6,126 bases of DNA from an uncultured Clostridia bacterium (GTDB taxonomy: Bacteria; Bacillota; Clostridia; Oscillospirales; Butyricicoccaceae): positions 1 to 6,126 of the forward strand of contig CALYTA010000073.1 in NCBI GenBank assembly GCA_945486175.1, read 5' to 3'. Of the stretch, positions 5,348 through 6,126 are shown in pieces. Positions within the stretch are counted from its first letter, which is position 1, and the number at the start of each line of letters is the position of its first letter. The notes beneath the pieces were generated by a model. It worked only from the letters and a program-made list of their open reading frames with translations. It was not told the origin of the DNA and did no database searches. The position numbers and the translations under genes are program-made.

Positions 5348-6126
5348 ATGGCACTGAGAAAATGCGCGTGCATTGACACCCTGTATACCGAGCTGCCGTG
5401 GCTGGAGCGCTTCCAGGCGGCAAAGGATGACGGCTTTGAAGCGGTAGAGTTCTGGGACTGGCGCATTCGTGATCTGGATGCGACCCGCGAAGCTGCTGAA
5501 AAGGCAGGCATCGCGATCTCCGGCTTCAACGGCGATGCGGATTATTCCCTCGTTGATCCGACCCATAAGGAAAAGTACATCGACTACCTCAGACAGTCGA
5601 TTGCAGCGGCAAAGAAGGTCGGCGCTTCCAGCGTAACCATTCATTCCAACGCACTGGGCGACGGCGGCATTGTCGTCAACCACTATGACGATCTCTCGCA
5701 CACCGTCAAGCTGTGCTCCATGTACGACATGCTGCTGGAGTGCGCAAAGATTGCAGAGGAAGAGGACATCAACCTCAACCTCGAGGCGCTGAACATCACA
5801 ACCGACCATGTCGGCAACTTCCTTGAAACCACCCAGATGGGTGCGGAAATTTGCCGCCTGATTGGCTCCCCGCGCCTCAAGCTGCTGTATGATGTCTATC
5901 ACATGCAGATCAATGAAGGCTGCATCTGTGACACCATCAGCAACTACAGCGACCAGTTCGGTCACATCCATGTTGCGGATGCACCGGGCCGCCATGAGCC
6001 GGGCACCGGCGAGATCAACTATACCAAGGTGATTCGTCATCTGGAAGCCTGCGGCTATACTGGCCGCGTCGGCTATGAGCTGTTCCCGTCCACCGACACT
6101 GCGACTGCTGTCAAGGCAATCATGGA
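5348..6126 (+). CDS. Hydroxypyruvate isomerase-like TIM-barrel protein (AP_endonuc_2 family), 3' end beyond window
   Basis: Cytoplasmic sugar isomerase/epimerase-type enzyme of the xylose-isomerase-like TIM-barrel family. The frame stays open for 259 codons to the window edge; hydroxypyruvate isomerases are about this long, so only the extreme C-terminus is probably missing. The closest signatures I recognise belong to hydroxypyruvate isomerase (Hyi): LLYDVYHMQINEG (179-191), FGHIHVADAPGRHEPGTGEINY (read as three blocks between 204 and 225) and GYELFPS (242-248). Probable divalent-metal ligands are Glu146 (NLEALN), Asp182, His208 and Glu244. It starts one base after the iolG-like stop with its own GGAGG site, so the two are co-transcribed. 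Beside an inositol dehydrogenase it could instead act on a keto-inositol or keto-sugar, like the TIM-barrel proteins IolE, IolH or IolI. The fold is secure, the reaction is not, so no gene symbol is given. Confidence 0.85.
   Translation, partial: MALRKCACIDTLYTELPWLERFQAAKDDGFEAVEFWDWRIRDLDATREAAEKAGIAISGFNGDADYSLVDPTHKEKYIDYLRQSIAAAKKVGASSVTIHSNALGDGGIVVNHYDDLSHTVKLCSMYDMLLECAKIAEEEDINLNLEALNITTDHVGNFLETTQMGAEICRLIGSPRLKLLYDVYHMQINEGCICDTISNYSDQFGHIHVADAPGRHEPGTGEINYTKVIRHLEACGYTGRVGYELFPSTDTATAVKAIM

Noticed and set aside
4234..5529. 431-codon open frame on the - strand across the dehydrogenase gene
   Set aside because: It is a mirror of a strongly codon-biased + strand gene, shows no recognisable domain, and runs across a promoter region and into the next gene.
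5324..6040. 238-codon open frame on the - strand opposite the TIM-barrel gene
   Set aside because: The + strand frame carries clear conserved Hyi-like motifs; the reverse frame shows none and is explained by the same codon bias.

Overview
This window looks like chromosome from an anaerobic Gram-positive bacterium of the class Clostridia, probably a gut-type Ruminococcaceae/Oscillospiraceae or Lachnospiraceae relative. That placement is inferred from the YesM/YesN-type signalling proteins, a lipoprotein sugar-binding protein with a Gram-positive style signal, strong GGAGG ribosome binding sites and base composition a little above half G+C by eye. I see no mobile element, CRISPR array, tRNA or rRNA. 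All five genes lie on the + strand.

Positions 1-4034 hold a tightly packed regulatory operon. It contains a membrane sensor histidine kinase (its 5' end is cut off by the window edge), a lipoprotein sugar-binding protein that starts at a TTG overlapping the kinase stop, and a YesN-type response regulator (receiver plus AraC DNA-binding domain) that starts inside the end of the binding-protein gene. The coding overlaps (4 and 8 bases) predict translational coupling. No transporter ATPase or permease accompanies the binding protein here, so the likely reading is a three-component sugar sensor: the lipoprotein binds ligand outside the cell, the kinase reads it, and the regulator switches target genes. 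The XylFII-LytS-YesN xylose system of Clostridium beijerinckii is the known precedent for this architecture.

A strong intrinsic terminator at 4051-4086 ends that operon. The next 250 bases (4087-4338) are A-rich and non-coding. They carry four same-strand TGACA elements, two of them inside a 16-base near-identical direct repeat 62 bases apart, and a plausible -10 box with a poor -35. This looks like a promoter needing an activator, and the response regulator encoded just upstream is the obvious candidate.

Positions 4339-6126 hold the start of a catabolic operon: a well-conserved inositol 2-dehydrogenase (iolG-like, Gfo/Idh/MocA family), then after one base a hydroxypyruvate-isomerase-like TIM-barrel protein, which is open to the right edge. 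Arginine and lysine codons in the dehydrogenase are far more restricted than in the regulatory genes, as expected for a highly expressed enzyme. The working model is that an inositol- or sugar-sensing three-component system controls an adjacent operon that oxidises a polyol or sugar and then isomerises the keto product. The inducer, the true substrate and the rest of the operon cannot be read from this window.
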